64,000 nucleotides of DNA from Rahnella bruchi (GTDB lineage Bacteria; Pseudomonadota; Gammaproteobacteria; Enterobacterales; Enterobacteriaceae). Below, piece after piece: positions 51,289-59,949 of the stretch. The stretch's first letter is position 1; the number at the start of each line of letters is the position of its first letter. The stretch covers positions 1 to 64,000 of the forward strand of contig NZ_QZWI01000011.1 in NCBI RefSeq assembly GCF_003614975.1, read 5' to 3'. The notes beneath the pieces were generated by a model. It saw nothing but the letters and a program-made list of their open reading frames with translations, did no database searches and was not told the origin of the DNA. The position numbers and the translations under genes are program-made.

Positions 51289-52533
51289 TTAACGATATAC
51301 CGGCAGTAAATTCACGCTCGACAAAATATGTACCACTGCATTGAGCACGCCGAACAGCAGCACCAGTACGATCATTTTATTGCCGCCCCACACGCGGTAC
51401 AGCGGGCTGCCAAAACGCTGACGCGATGCACGCGCCATCAGCGCCGGAACAATCACCGCCCAGACGGTCGCTGCAAGACCGGCAAAACCAATCGCATAAA
51501 TGAAACCGTCGGGATAAATCACTCCACCGATAATCGGCGGAACAAAGGTGACCAGCGCCGTTTTGAAGCGACCCGTGCGGCTGTCGCTGAATGTAAACAG
51601 GTCGGCCAGATAATCAAACAGGCCCAGCGTTACCCCTAAGAATGAACAGGCAACCGCAAAGTTGGAGAAAATAGTCAGCAGCAAATCCAGACCGGCACTG
51701 TTGAGGATCTGACTCAGCGACTGCACCAGCACGTCAATGTTGCCGCCACGCTCGGCGATACCGATAAATTCCGGACGCGGAATGTTGCCCATCGTCCCCA
51801 GCATCCAGATGATATACAACCCGAGCGCCATCAGCGTACCCAGCAGCAGACATTTTTTGATGATCTGCGGATTTTTGCCGTAGTACTTCATCAGGCTCGG
51901 CACATTGCCGTGATAGCCAAATGACGCCAGACAGAAGGGCAGCGTCGCCAGCACATAAGGCATATAGCTCGGGTTGATCTCGACGCTGTTAAGCAGATTC
52001 ACCGGTTTCACATGCCACAGCAGGCTGCCGAATGTCAGGAAAAAGGCGATGATTTTTGCGCCGAGCACGATAGCGGTCATACGGCTCACTGCCCGGGTGC
52101 TCAGCCAGACGATAAAGGCCACGACCAGTGCGGTCAGCAGACCGCCAAGGCGGGGAGAAAAACTCACCGACATTTCGCGCAAAGTATGCTGGATAACCGA
52201 ACCGCTGGCGGAGATATAAGCGTAAGTCAGAATGTATAAAACGAACGCAATAGTGATGCCATTCAGCCGGTTCCAGTGCTTACCCAGCAGATCGCCGGTC
52301 ACCGTATTGAAACTCGATCCCACCGGATAGTTAAGGTTTGCTTCAAGGATCATCAGGCCGGAATGCAGCATGCAAAACCAGGTGAAAATCAGTGCGGCCA
52401 CTGACCAGAAAAACCAGGCGCCGGACATCACCACCGGCAGGGAAAACATCCCCGCGCCGATGATCGTTCCACCAATAATCATTGCGCCGCCCAGTACTGA
52501 ACGTTGCGGGGCGGTTACGGAAAGCGTCGCCAT
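51289..52533 (-). CDS. mtr: Tryptophan-specific permease Mtr
   Basis: 414 residues from ATG 52533, exactly the E. coli length; a longer frame to 52611 has no support. '[24 protein letters not shown]', '[18 protein letters not shown]', '[11 protein letters not shown]', '[22 protein letters not shown]' and '[10 protein letters not shown]' match Mtr closely, with eleven membrane segments of the aromatic amino-acid permease family. It imports tryptophan (and indole) with protons. A candidate TrpR site lies upstream at 52686-52704. AGGA precedes the start by ten bases. Confidence 0.92.
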   Translation of the reverse strand: MATLSVTAPQRSVLGGAMIIGGTIIGAGMFSLPVVMSGAWFFWSVAALIFTWFCMLHSGLMILEANLNYPVGSSFNTVTGDLLGKHWNRLNGITIAFVLYILTYAYISASGSVIQHTLREMSVSFSPRLGGLLTALVVAFIVWLSTRAVSRMTAIVLGAKIIAFFLTFGSLLWHVKPVNLLNSVEINPSYMPYVLATLPFCLASFGYHGNVPSLMKYYGKNPQIIKKCLLLGTLMALGLYIIWMLGTMGNIPRPEFIGIAERGGNIDVLVQSLSQILNSAGLDLLLTIFSNFAVACSFLGVTLGLFDYLADLFTFSDSRTGRFKTALVTFVPPIIGGVIYPDGFIYAIGFAGLAATVWAVIVPALMARASRQRFGSPLYRVWGGNKMIVLVLLFGVLNAVVHILSSVNLLPVYR

Positions 52534-52685
52534 AGTGCGTATCCTCGCGTGGCTTTTATCAGAATTCGTCGAAAGAATGGCTGAAAAAGAAATGAGTTGA
52601 ATATTGATCATGAATCGCTGTTTTGTGCTGCGATTTTGGTCTTAAGCGCGGCAATATAGTGCAAATGAAGTGTCTTGTACACTGC

Positions 52686-52704
52686 TGAACTAGTTTGCTG
52701 ATAC
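52686..52704. promoter_or_regulatory. Candidate TrpR operator of mtr
   Basis: TGAACTAGTTTGCTGATAC matches the TrpR consensus CGAACTAGTTAACTAGTAC perfectly in GAACTAGTT and partly in the second half. It is about 155 bases upstream of the mtr start. E. coli mtr is repressed by TrpR, which supports the call; no clear TyrR box was found. Confidence 0.5.
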
Positions 52705-52876
52705 AAAATCGCAGATTCAGAAGCTGAGCAGGGCATTCAGGAAGTGACACAGGGAAATAACACTGGAAATGTGTACAAAATATTATCATTGTGCAATTTT
52801 CAGGTTAATAGCATGCCCGATATCTTAGGCGCAGCTCACAGATTTCATTACAGTTTCTTATCTTTAAAGAATAAAA

Positions 52877-52900
52877 AACCCTGTTCGAAAATACAGGGTT
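52877..52900 (-). terminator. Minus-strand terminator hairpin upstream of mtr
   Basis: AACCCTG (52877-52883) pairs with CAGGGTT (52894-52900). Read on the minus strand it is followed by TTTTTTATTC, so it stops transcripts coming from the 53-kb region before they reach mtr. On the plus strand there is no U-run, and the -35 box of the candidate RNA overlaps its right arm. Confidence 0.7.
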
Positions 52901-52926
52901 GACACACAACATATAGCGAGTAGATT
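52899..52926 (+). promoter_or_regulatory. Promoter of the candidate RNA gene
   Basis: Consensus -35 TTGACA (52899-52904), 16-base spacer, -10 TAGATT (52921-52926). Predicted start near 52933. No gene follows in this direction for 560 bases except the structured region. Confidence 0.6.
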
Positions 52927-52932
52927 AGAACT

Positions 52933-53489
52933 CAGCACCAGAGAGAAGTGAAAAGAAATTTTTATTTCGCGGTGCATTTAGCAAGTTGATAAACTTGCCA
53001 ATAATGAGATGCGATAAAGGCTACGAAGTATTTTAGTATGGGTGATTCAACACCGGACGTTAATTGAAAGTCCGTGAGATGATGCTTTAAGGCCACGCAG
53101 TAAAGCTGTGCAATCGCATGATGTGGACTAAAACGCGATGATGTAACGCCTTGTTAGTTAGAGTAATGTTCGCGATTTGGGTACGTAAGTATGAAATCGA
53201 GAATGTCGCGACGAGAGTAAGGCCACGCATCAAAGAGTATATATCGCGAGGGTGATGTACTCATTTATCCCGCCTGAAAACCGGTATAGATGAAATCAAC
53301 AGGATACCGATGTTATTCCACAATGTTATAGGAGGATAGCGTTACCCAGATTCAAAAATATATCCTGTGAAAATATGTACATCTTAAGAAGTTGCTTTAT
53401 CTGAGCAGTACACGTAATTAAGTTGATGAATGTTAAATATTAATTTGATAGTACCTTAAAAGCCCCGGTTTAACGACTGGGGCTTTTTC
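52933..53489 (+). ncRNA. Candidate structured non-coding RNA, about 557 nt
   Basis: This stretch lies between mtr and the pirin gene, has no reading frame of useful length on either strand, and is flanked by a good promoter and a strong terminator on the plus strand. Hairpins are easy to see: GCACC/GGTGC near 52934-52974 enclosing GAAA/TTTC, GCAAGTT-GATA-AACTTGC near 52980-52997, CGGAC/GTCCG near 53053-53073, CGGTAT/ATACCG near 53281-53310. AAGGCCACGCA occurs twice (53090-53100, 53220-53230), each followed by a similar stretch, and CGCGA/CGCGATGATG-type motifs recur. It does not look like tmRNA, RNase P, 6S or a tRNA. I cannot name it. Alternatives: degraded phage or mobile DNA. Confidence 0.4.
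53458..53489 (+). terminator. Terminator of candidate RNA, also between it and the pirin gene
   Basis: AAAAGCCCC (53458-53466) pairs with GGGGCTTTT (53479-53487), then T. On the plus strand it ends the candidate RNA; on the minus strand, with its TTTTAAGG tail, it can end the pirin transcript. Confidence 0.88.
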
Positions 53490-53510
53490 ATTTCTACAGC
53501 TTGCTTCTTA

Positions 53511-54245
53511 TTATTTCCCGCTGATAGTGCCTTCGAGAATCGCTTGTGCGCCCAGGCACACCAGAAAACACACCAGTGTCGTGTCTTTGCCCGCAGTCGC
53601 AGCAGTTAAACCGCTATCCTCATCACTGATGGCGTCACCTTTAGAAAGCGTGACATCACCCACGCTGATTTCGCCATCCATTACATATAACCACTGAGCA
53701 AATCCCGCATATGAAGGAATTTCGGTGGTGGTGTTGTCATCCATGCGGATGTCATAAACATATACCGCCTGGCGGATTTCCAGCGGGGACTCAATGCCTT
53801 CCGGCGCAGCCAGCAGCGTCCACTCATTGCTTTTTATGCCGTCAGGGCGTGCCATAAACTGCACGCGACCCTCCAGATTTGCCGTGCGCGGACGGATAAA
53901 GATCTGCAACATTTCTGCCGATACCAGCGGCGTCGATTCCTCATGCCAGAAGCTTTCACCGGCATTCATCATCATCAGTTGCTTCGGAGAAAGAGGAACG
54001 CGGTTCCCGGCTGAATCTTCATGCACCATCGAACCGCGCCACATATAGCTGAGGATTTCGTCGTTGTTATGCTCATGCATTTTCACCAGCGTGCCTTGCT
54101 CAAGCGTGGCGTGATCGATAACGCTCAGAGGGCCGAACGCGTCATCGTTTTTCTCAGGCTGGATTTGTCCCGGTCGCATACGACGGATACGAAACGGCCC
54201 ATATTCAAAGGTAGTTTTGGGTTCAGCACGTAAAACGTTAAACAT
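53511..54245 (-). CDS. Pirin-family cupin protein
   Basis: 244 residues. N-terminal cupin: 'FGPLSVIDHATLEQGTLVKMHEHNNDEILSYMWRGSMVHEDSAGN' supplies the metal-binding His and Glu cluster; the second cupin ('AGFAQWLYVMDGEISVGDVTLSKGDAISDED') has no metal ligands, as in other pirins. Members are Fe-binding proteins, some with quercetin-dioxygenase activity, others regulatory. The start ATG at 54245 has CGGAGA upstream. Single-gene unit; substrate unknown. Confidence 0.85.
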   Translation of the reverse strand: MFNVLRAEPKTTFEYGPFRIRRMRPGQIQPEKNDDAFGPLSVIDHATLEQGTLVKMHEHNNDEILSYMWRGSMVHEDSAGNRVPLSPKQLMMMNAGESFWHEESTPLVSAEMLQIFIRPRTANLEGRVQFMARPDGIKSNEWTLLAAPEGIESPLEIRQAVYVYDIRMDDNTTTEIPSYAGFAQWLYVMDGEISVGDVTLSKGDAISDEDSGLTAATAGKDTTLVCFLVCLGAQAILEGTISGK

Positions 54246-54405
54246 AGTCTCTCCGGCGGAAGACAGGAACGCAGGGTTCAGATGAAAATCGAATACTATT
54301 TTTTAACATACAATGTTCGTGAAAACGTACAGCCAGCAAATAAACTTTCCGTTTATTTATAAATATAGGCCCCGTCCCTGAGGCCATTGAATGAATAATC
54401 AGCAG

Positions 54406-56136
54406 TTAATCAAGACTTAACAATGTACTCAGTCGGGCAATTTGCGTTTGCCACTCACGTTGCAGTTCAGGTTTCTGATGCTTTGGTTTGCGCGCCACAT
54501 CCTCTGCCAGGCGGTGTTCCAATTCCACCAGTTCCGCCAGCAGTTGCTCTTCTTCTGTGACTTCTGTAACCGCAACGTCGGACTGGCCTGGTGGTGAGAG
54601 GGGTTCAGCAGGGGGAGGAGAACCCGCCAGCACAGTGTAAACCGGCGCGATGGTATGCCATTCCTCCAGCCGTTGTTCATCCACCAGCCAGAACCGGTTA
54701 CAGCTTTGTTCGATGAGCGTCCGGTCGTGCGAAACTAAGAGCACCGCGCCACTGAAGGTTTTCAGCGTTTCCGCCAGCTCCTCTTTGCCTTCCAGATCCA
54801 GATGGTTGGTCGGTTCATCCAGCAGCAGTAACGAGTAATTTGCCAGCGTCAGCCCGATAAACAACAGCCGGGAACGTTCTCCGCCGCTGAGCGTACTCAC
54901 TTTTTGCTGATGACGGATAAACGGGAATCCTGCGCCAATCAGTGCCATTTTCCGCTGCTCTTCCGTCAGCGGCGCAAAGTTCGACAGCGCGTCACCCAGA
55001 GAATCATCATCCTGTAACTGATGCTGATTCTGATCGTAATAACCCACACGCACGCGTGGATGGAAAGTCACACCGGTCGGGAGTGACTCCGTCTGGCTGA
55101 AGGCGTTCCACAACGTCTGCAACAGGGAAGATTTTCCGCAACCGTTGCGCCCGACCAGCGCGATACGGTCACCGCTTTTGATGCGCATATCATCCAGCGT
55201 GAACAGGACCGGGGCATCAGGCGCCGGGCGAACCTGCAAACCTGAAAGCGCCAGAACCCGGTCAGCCGCCAGCGCTTCGCCGCTAAGCTTAAGTTTCCAC
55301 TGGTTACCGGCGGTGACTTCGGTCTGATCATCCTTCAGCCGGTCGACCTGCTTTTCCATTTGCTTGGCCTTGCGCGCCAGCCCTTCGTTATCGTAAACGC
55401 TGCCCCACAGCGCCAGACGTTTGGCGCTTTTGGTGACGCGGTCGATCTCCTTTTGTTCCGTTTTTCTGCGCAGGGCGTCGGAGGTGTCTTTTTCCTCCAG
55501 CGCGTGACGTGCCTGCGTGCATGGCAGGCGAATAAATTGCAGGGTTTTGTCGCGCAGGATCCACGTGCTGTTGGTCACATTGTCGAGCAGGCTGCGGTCG
55601 TGAGAAACCAGCACGAAACTGCCGTTCCAGTTTTTCAGAAACTGCTCCAGCCATAACAGCGTCGGTAAATCCAGATGGTTGCTGGGCTCATCGAGCAGCA
55701 GTAAATCGGGCTGGCGGATCAGCGCGCGGGCCAGCAGCAGGCGGGTGTGTTGCCCGCCGCTCAGCGTGCCGGCCGTCAGTTGCCAGGCGGATTCATCGAA
55801 CCCCAGCGTGGAAAGGAGCACCTGCGCCTGCCACAGTTCTGGCTGATGAAGACCCGGCGGCAGATGATTCAGAACAGATTCCAGCAGGGTGTGATGGTTC
55901 AGTGCTTCAGGCAGATGTTGTTCGACGCGGGCCATCAGGCACTGGTTCGCCAGCGTAACGCTGCCGGATGTTGCCGCCAGTTCGCCGCTGAGGATTTTCA
56001 GCAGGGTACTTTTGCCGCAGCCGTTGTGGCCGATAAGGCCGATGCGGTCGCCTTTTTTCAGGCCGAAGGAAATCTCAGCCAGCAAAGGGCCGAAGGAATT
56101 ATCGAAAGATACAGATTGTGCAGACAGTAAAGTCAT
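54406..56136 (-). CDS. ABC-F family ribosome-associated ATPase
   Basis: 576 residues with two ABC cassettes and no membrane segment. Cassette 1: Walker A 'GHNGCGKST' (36-44), signature 'LSGGQ', Walker B 'LLLLDEPSNHLD'. Cassette 2: 'GRNGCGKSS', 'LSGGERSR', 'LLLLDEPTNHLD'. A charged linker (about 225-275, 'RRKTEQKEIDRVTKSAKRLALWG...ARKAKQMEKQVDRLKDDQ') is the P-site tRNA-interaction motif of ABC-F proteins. It acts on the ribosome, either as a translation factor (Uup/YheS/YbiT/EttA group) or as an antibiotic-resistance protein. A 27-codon leader frame with a strong ribosome binding site lies in its 5' region, as in inducible resistance ABC-F genes. Confidence 0.85.
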   Translation of the reverse strand: MTLLSAQSVSFDNSFGPLLAEISFGLKKGDRIGLIGHNGCGKSTLLKILSGELAATSGSVTLANQCLMARVEQHLPEALNHHTLLESVLNHLPPGLHQPELWQAQVLLSTLGFDESAWQLTAGTLSGGQHTRLLLARALIRQPDLLLLDEPSNHLDLPTLLWLEQFLKNWNGSFVLVSHDRSLLDNVTNSTWILRDKTLQFIRLPCTQARHALEEKDTSDALRRKTEQKEIDRVTKSAKRLALWGSVYDNEGLARKAKQMEKQVDRLKDDQTEVTAGNQWKLKLSGEALAADRVLALSGLQVRPAPDAPVLFTLDDMRIKSGDRIALVGRNGCGKSSLLQTLWNAFSQTESLPTGVTFHPRVRVGYYDQNQHQLQDDDSLGDALSNFAPLTEEQRKMALIGAGFPFIRHQQKVSTLSGGERSRLLFIGLTLANYSLLLLDEPTNHLDLEGKEELAETLKTFSGAVLLVSHDRTLIEQSCNRFWLVDEQRLEEWHTIAPVYTVLAGSPPPAEPLSPPGQSDVAVTEVTEEEQLLAELVELEHRLAEDVARKPKHQKPELQREWQTQIARLSTLLSLD

Positions 56137-56247
56137 GATGCTTACTCAGGTTTTCGGGCAAAAAAATGCCTCTCGTCAATAACGCCGACGATAACCGGTA
56201 AGCCGGAGGGAAGAACTCAGTTTGTCAGTTAGCTTCGCTCAGACAGG

Positions 56248-56331
56248 TTATCGCGGCACGGAGCCGGAAACGCCTGAGCAGCGACGATCGCCAAAGACAG
56301 GTGAATATAAAAACCATTCACGGGTCAGCAT
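56248..56331 (-). CDS. 27-residue leader peptide upstream of the ABC-F gene
   Basis: ATG 56331 to TAA 56248, preceded by AAGGAGG with five bases' spacing, the best ribosome binding site in this part of the window. Sequence starts MLTREWFLYSPVFGDRR and ends SGSVPR. It precedes the ABC-F start by 112 bases, with inverted repeats between (TCGTC/GACGA near the T-run at 56160-56166). Ribosome stalling on such a leader would regulate the downstream gene, as known for other ABC-F resistance genes. Regulation is inferred; the frame and ribosome binding site are seen. Confidence 0.6.
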   Translation of the reverse strand: MLTREWFLYSPVFGDRRCSGVSGSVPR

Positions 56332-56426
56332 GGGGATCCTCCTTATGTATAACGTTGGTGAATGAATGAGCTGATTATATTGGGGAATTCTGAATTGTTC
56401 CAGTTACAAAATTCCCCTTACTGCCT

Positions 56427-57665
56427 TTACGCTTCCACGACTTCATTTTCCAGTTTCTGTCGTTTACGCAGACCGGGGAACCAGGTCATCCATAAGCCGA
56501 CGACAACCAGCGTTCCGATGCCACCAATGGCTGCCGCGGGGACTGCGCCGACCCAGGCCGCCAGCAGGCCGGATTCAAATTCGCCGAGCTGGTTCGAGGT
56601 GTTGATGAAGATGGAGTTAACCGCGCTGACGCGTCCGCGCATATCGTCCGGCGTGTCGAGCTGCACCAGCGCGCCGCGAATGACCATGCTGATCATATCG
56701 AATCCGCCGAGTGCAAACAGGACCAGCATTGATAGCCACAGCGAGGTGGAAAATGCGAACACCAGCGTGGCTGCGCCGAAACCGGCCACAGCGGCAAACA
56801 TGGTCATCCCGACGTTACGTGTCAGCGCACGGTGACTCAGCCAGAAACCGACAATTAATCCGCCGACCGCCGGTGCACCGCGTAATAAACCCAATCCCCA
56901 AGGGCCGGTATGCAGAATGTCGTGGGCAAAAATGGGCAGCAGGGCGGTTGCACCGCCGAGCAGAACCGCAAACAAGTCGAGAGAAATTACGCCCAGCACA
57001 TCCGGACGGGCGCGGATAAAGCTGATCCCGGCGAACAGAGTTTTAAACGTCGCGGGCACCCGGCGTGGCGGTGCCTGTTCATAACGTAAACGGCTGACCA
57101 TCACAATCGACAGCAGATAGAGGCAGGCGCAGACCGAGTAAGCGACGCCCGCTCCCGCGACATACAAAAAACCGCCGAGCGCAGGGCCAACCATAGACGC
57201 CGCCTGGCCTGAAACGCTGTTGGCGGCCATCGCCCGTGCCAGTAAATGCGGCGGCACCAGCGCCGGAAGCATCGATTGCAGCGACGGCGCTTCCATGGCC
57301 TTGGCGGTCGAAATGATAAAGATCAGGCCGAGGATAATGACTTCGTTAACGTGATGCGTCAGCGACAAATAAGCCAGCGCGGCAATCGCCACCCATTCGG
57401 CGATTTGTCCGATCAGTACCACACGACGGCGGTCAAACTGATCTGCCACGTGACCGGCGACCAGCGCCAGTGCGACAGAAGGGAAAAACTGCACCAGACC
57501 GATCAGCCCCAGATCAAACGCCCTTCCGGTAATCGAGTAGATTTGCCAGCTCACCACAATGGAAAGCATCTGGAAACCAAAGCTGGACGCCGCGCGGGCT
57601 ATCCAGAACGCCACAAACGAGCGGTGTGCTAACAGCGAATCCGGATTAACGGAAGAAGAAGACAT
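56427..57665 (-). CDS. MFS exporter of the EntS/MFS_3 type
   Basis: 412 residues from ATG 57665 (AGGGA eight bases upstream; the longer frame to 57710 has no site). Twelve membrane segments; 'LLAHRSFVAFWIARAASSFGFQMLSIVVSWQIY', 'PSVALALVAGHVADQFDRRRVVLIGQ' and 'DDMRGRVSAVNSIFINTSNQLGEFESGLLAA' are typical of EntS-like exporters. Proton-driven efflux of siderophore or drug-like molecules is the usual role; substrate unknown. It stands in the same direction as the ABC-F gene but is a separate unit. Confidence 0.85.
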   Translation of the reverse strand: MSSSSVNPDSLLAHRSFVAFWIARAASSFGFQMLSIVVSWQIYSITGRAFDLGLIGLVQFFPSVALALVAGHVADQFDRRRVVLIGQIAEWVAIAALAYLSLTHHVNEVIILGLIFIISTAKAMEAPSLQSMLPALVPPHLLARAMAANSVSGQAASMVGPALGGFLYVAGAGVAYSVCACLYLLSIVMVSRLRYEQAPPRRVPATFKTLFAGISFIRARPDVLGVISLDLFAVLLGGATALLPIFAHDILHTGPWGLGLLRGAPAVGGLIVGFWLSHRALTRNVGMTMFAAVAGFGAATLVFAFSTSLWLSMLVLFALGGFDMISMVIRGALVQLDTPDDMRGRVSAVNSIFINTSNQLGEFESGLLAAWVGAVPAAAIGGIGTLVVVGLWMTWFPGLRKRQKLENEVVEA

Positions 57666-57804
57666 GACAAATCCCTGAAAAATGAAAGCTGCCGTGTCTG
57701 CTGGTCGCATGCGACAAGTTAGCCCGGCAATTATTGTGGATGCAAATAATTAACAAACAATCTGACGGGCCGTTTTACCATAAAAAATTCAACAAATCTG
57801 CATA

Positions 57805-58728
57805 TCACATTGTGAAGAAATTGTGCAGTTCGCGGGCAAGCGCCTGCGGTTGCTCCTCGGGAATAAAATGACCGCTGTTGGCGATAATAATTCCGGTCAC
57901 GTTTTCGGCGAAAGCACGCAGTGGCACGGCCATATCCGGGATAGACCCCTGATCGGCACTCACTGCCAGCAACGGCACCTGTAATTTTCCCTGACTGTTC
58001 AGCTCACGGTTTTGCTCAGCGGAAACCATGACGGAACGGTAATACGCCAGCCCGGCACGCAGCCCGCCGCTTTTGAGGAATACGCGTAAATACTCGCTGA
58101 TGTCCTCATCGGTAAAAGCATCCGGCGCTGCGGTTTTGCTGCGCAGAAACCAGTCCAGATAAATGCGTTCATTGCCAGAAATCAGCGCTTCGGGCAGATC
58201 GGGAAGAGTGTGGAACGCAAAGTGCCAGGTCTTCCATGATTTATCCGGCGTGACCGGCAGCGCATCCGGCAGGGTAATTCCTGGGATACCGGCATCAAGC
58301 AGCGCCAGGCGTTTTACCTCAGTCCGGTACAGCGCCGCATACGGATAAGCCACCCAGGCACCGACATCGTGGGCGACCAGAAAATAGCTTGTGTGACCGA
58401 GAGTTTGCATCAGCCCGTGAGTTTTCTGCGCCAGACTCTGCGTGTCGTAACCGGTTTCTGGCCGGTCGGAATCCCCCTGACCCGGTAAATCAGGTGCCAC
58501 CAGCCAGAAATGCTCCTTCAATTCCTGCATGACATGACGCCATGCAAACCAGCTCTGCGGAAAACCGGCCAACAGCAGCAGAGCTTCGCCGTCCTGATTT
58601 CCGCCACACACGTAATGCATTCGTACGCCGTCAACGGTGGCGTAATGATGATGAAATCCGGCAAGTGTGGCATCAGGCGTACTGAAGGGCGCGGTGGTTA
58701 CCGGAACGGAAGGCAGACTATGAGTCAT
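57805..58728 (-). CDS. Alpha/beta-hydrolase, epoxide-hydrolase/haloalkane-dehalogenase-like
   Basis: 307 residues. 'LLLLAGFPQSWFAWRHVM' with the HGxP-like oxyanion segment (here GFPQ), 'VAPDLPGQGDSDRP', nucleophile in 'VAHDVGAWVAYPYA' (Asp instead of Ser, as in epoxide hydrolases and dehalogenases), and His in 'NSGHFIPEEQP'. The cap residues carry Tyr candidates. Likely a cytoplasmic epoxide or fluoroacetate-type hydrolase; substrate unknown. AAGGAGA precedes the ATG. A 22-base palindrome, TTAGGAAA-N6-TTTCCTAA, lies just upstream and recurs at the TetR gene next door, so this gene is TetR-controlled. Confidence 0.85.
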   Translation of the reverse strand: MTHSLPSVPVTTAPFSTPDATLAGFHHHYATVDGVRMHYVCGGNQDGEALLLLAGFPQSWFAWRHVMQELKEHFWLVAPDLPGQGDSDRPETGYDTQSLAQKTHGLMQTLGHTSYFLVAHDVGAWVAYPYAALYRTEVKRLALLDAGIPGITLPDALPVTPDKSWKTWHFAFHTLPDLPEALISGNERIYLDWFLRSKTAAPDAFTDEDISEYLRVFLKSGGLRAGLAYYRSVMVSAEQNRELNSQGKLQVPLLAVSADQGSIPDMAVPLRAFAENVTGIIIANSGHFIPEEQPQALARELHNFFTM

Positions 58729-58750
58729 GGTGTTTCTCCTTTAATATTTA

Positions 58751-58772
58751 TTAGGAAATGAGTATTTCCTAA
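58751..58772. promoter_or_regulatory. TetR-type operator, copy upstream of the hydrolase gene
   Basis: TTAGGAAAT (58751-58759) and ATTTCCTAA (58764-58772) are perfect inverted arms with GAGT between. It lies 23 bases before the hydrolase start. The consensus TTAGGAAA-N6-TTTCCTAA is identical to that at 59404-59425. Confidence 0.75.
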
Positions 58773-58786
58773 ATGGAAAAAAATTT

Positions 58787-59389
58787 TTAGTCGAGGATTT
58801 TTAATGCCAGTTCAAGCGTGGCGCTGGCGGAATGATTATTCTCTACTTTCCCCGCGACACGCATTCCCAGCACGATGTAGAGCATCAGCGTTGACGCGGC
58901 TTCTGCATCAATTACGGCTGAGACCGAACCGTCAAGTTGCCCCTGTTCGATAAGTGAGATCAGAAATGCTTTATTGCGGGTAATTGCCTGACGAACCAGC
59001 GCGGCGACTTCGTCATCGAAGGTCAGTAATTCAACCGTTCCCGCGACAACCAGACAACCCCGGCGGCCTTCAATTTCATGCGCGGACTGAAGGTAAAAGC
59101 GCAGCACTTCGGCAATGCGTTCGCGCCCGGTCGTGACTCTCTCAATCTGCTGGCGCAGCTGAGCATTGCGCAGCGAGGTGTAGCGTTCAAACACGTTGAG
59201 AAACAGGGTGCGTTTATCGGTAAAAGCTTTGTAGATGCTGCCCGCCGTCAGGTTCATCGCCTGACCGAGTTCGCTCACTGAAGCGGCATGGAAGCCTTTT
59301 TCACGAAATACCGTCATGGCATTATCGAGCGCCAGACCGGTGTCGAACTCACGCGGACGTCCGCGCTCTTTAGGTGCTGAAGTGTGCAT
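58787..59389 (-). CDS. TetR-family repressor of the neighbouring hydrolase
   Basis: 200 residues from ATG 59389; an ATG at 59404 lies inside the operator and is less likely. N-terminal helix-turn-helix 'ALDNAMTVFREKGFHAASVSELGQAMNLTAGSIYKAFTDKRTLF'. The C-terminal ligand domain is variable ('RRGCLVVAGTVELLTFDDEVAALVRQAITRNKAFL'). Downstream on the same strand is the hydrolase gene, with a 58-base gap holding one operator; the other operator covers the tetR promoter. So it represses itself and the hydrolase, and is released by an unknown ligand. Confidence 0.85.
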   Translation of the reverse strand: MHTSAPKERGRPREFDTGLALDNAMTVFREKGFHAASVSELGQAMNLTAGSIYKAFTDKRTLFLNVFERYTSLRNAQLRQQIERVTTGRERIAEVLRFYLQSAHEIEGRRGCLVVAGTVELLTFDDEVAALVRQAITRNKAFLISLIEQGQLDGSVSAVIDAEAASTLMLYIVLGMRVAGKVENNHSASATLELALKILD

Positions 59390-59396
59390 AAAAGCC

Positions 59397-59432
59397 GCCA
59401 CCATTAGGAAACGTTAATTTCCTAATGGTGGC
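59397..59432. promoter_or_regulatory. TetR autoregulatory operator (15-base arms)
   Basis: GCCACCATTAGGAAA (59397-59411) and TTTCCTAATGGTGGC (59418-59432) are perfect inverted arms with six bases between. The core TTAGGAAA-N6-TTTCCTAA matches the site before the hydrolase gene. It covers the tetR start region, consistent with autorepression. Confidence 0.8.
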
Positions 59433-59467
59433 ATACGAATGTCATACTGGCAAGCGAAGCAAATCCT

Positions 59468-59842
59468 TCACACCGGGATAACCCGCTCGTCATATTCCTT
59501 CTGGGCTTCTGCCAGACGGCTGCCGTGTGCTGTTGACCAGGCCACCAGCGCAGTAAACGGATGTTGAAGTGTGCGGCCAAGCGGCGTAATTGAATATTCC
59601 ACCGCTACCGGAGAGGAGGTGATCACCCGCCGGTGGATCAGCCCGTTCCTTTCCAGCCTTCGCAAAGCCTCGGTCAGGGCTTTATGGGTGATGGGGTCAA
59701 GCCGGCGTTTTATGGCGTTAAAACGCGACGGTTCAGTGCATAAAACACAGAGGATCAGCACTGACCATTTGTTGGCAATTTGTTCAAGAATGGGCCGCGT
59801 GGCATTGATATCTGACAATATTTTTTCGGGAGAATCAGGCAT
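59468..59842 (-). CDS. HxlR-family (MarR-like) transcriptional regulator
   Basis: 124 residues. 'PILEQIANKWSVLILCVLCTEPSRFNAIKRRLDPITHKALTEALRRLERNGLIHRRV' is the complete HxlR winged helix, followed by 'VEYSITPLGRTLQHPFTALVAWS'. Such proteins sense thiol oxidation, aldehydes or other small molecules, and two Cys (CVLC) are in the helix-turn-helix region. It is divergent from the SDR gene at 59950. The shared gap has an inverted pair TATATCT ... AGATATA (near 59857-59901) that may be its operator. Confidence 0.87.
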   Translation of the reverse strand: MPDSPEKILSDINATRPILEQIANKWSVLILCVLCTEPSRFNAIKRRLDPITHKALTEALRRLERNGLIHRRVITSSPVAVEYSITPLGRTLQHPFTALVAWSTAHGSRLAEAQKEYDERVIPV

Positions 59843-59949
59843 GAGGTTTCCTCTGGTATATCTGCGCTACACAAGGTGCGTAATTGACAGTAGATATACG
59901 CAATGTATCTTCTTTGGTCAAACACCGACCAACACGAAAGGGTACAAAA

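Noticed and set aside
52933-53489. Retron, tmRNA, RNase P or 6S RNA
   Set aside because: No reverse transcriptase gene nearby, and none of the conserved ends or cores of those RNAs is present.
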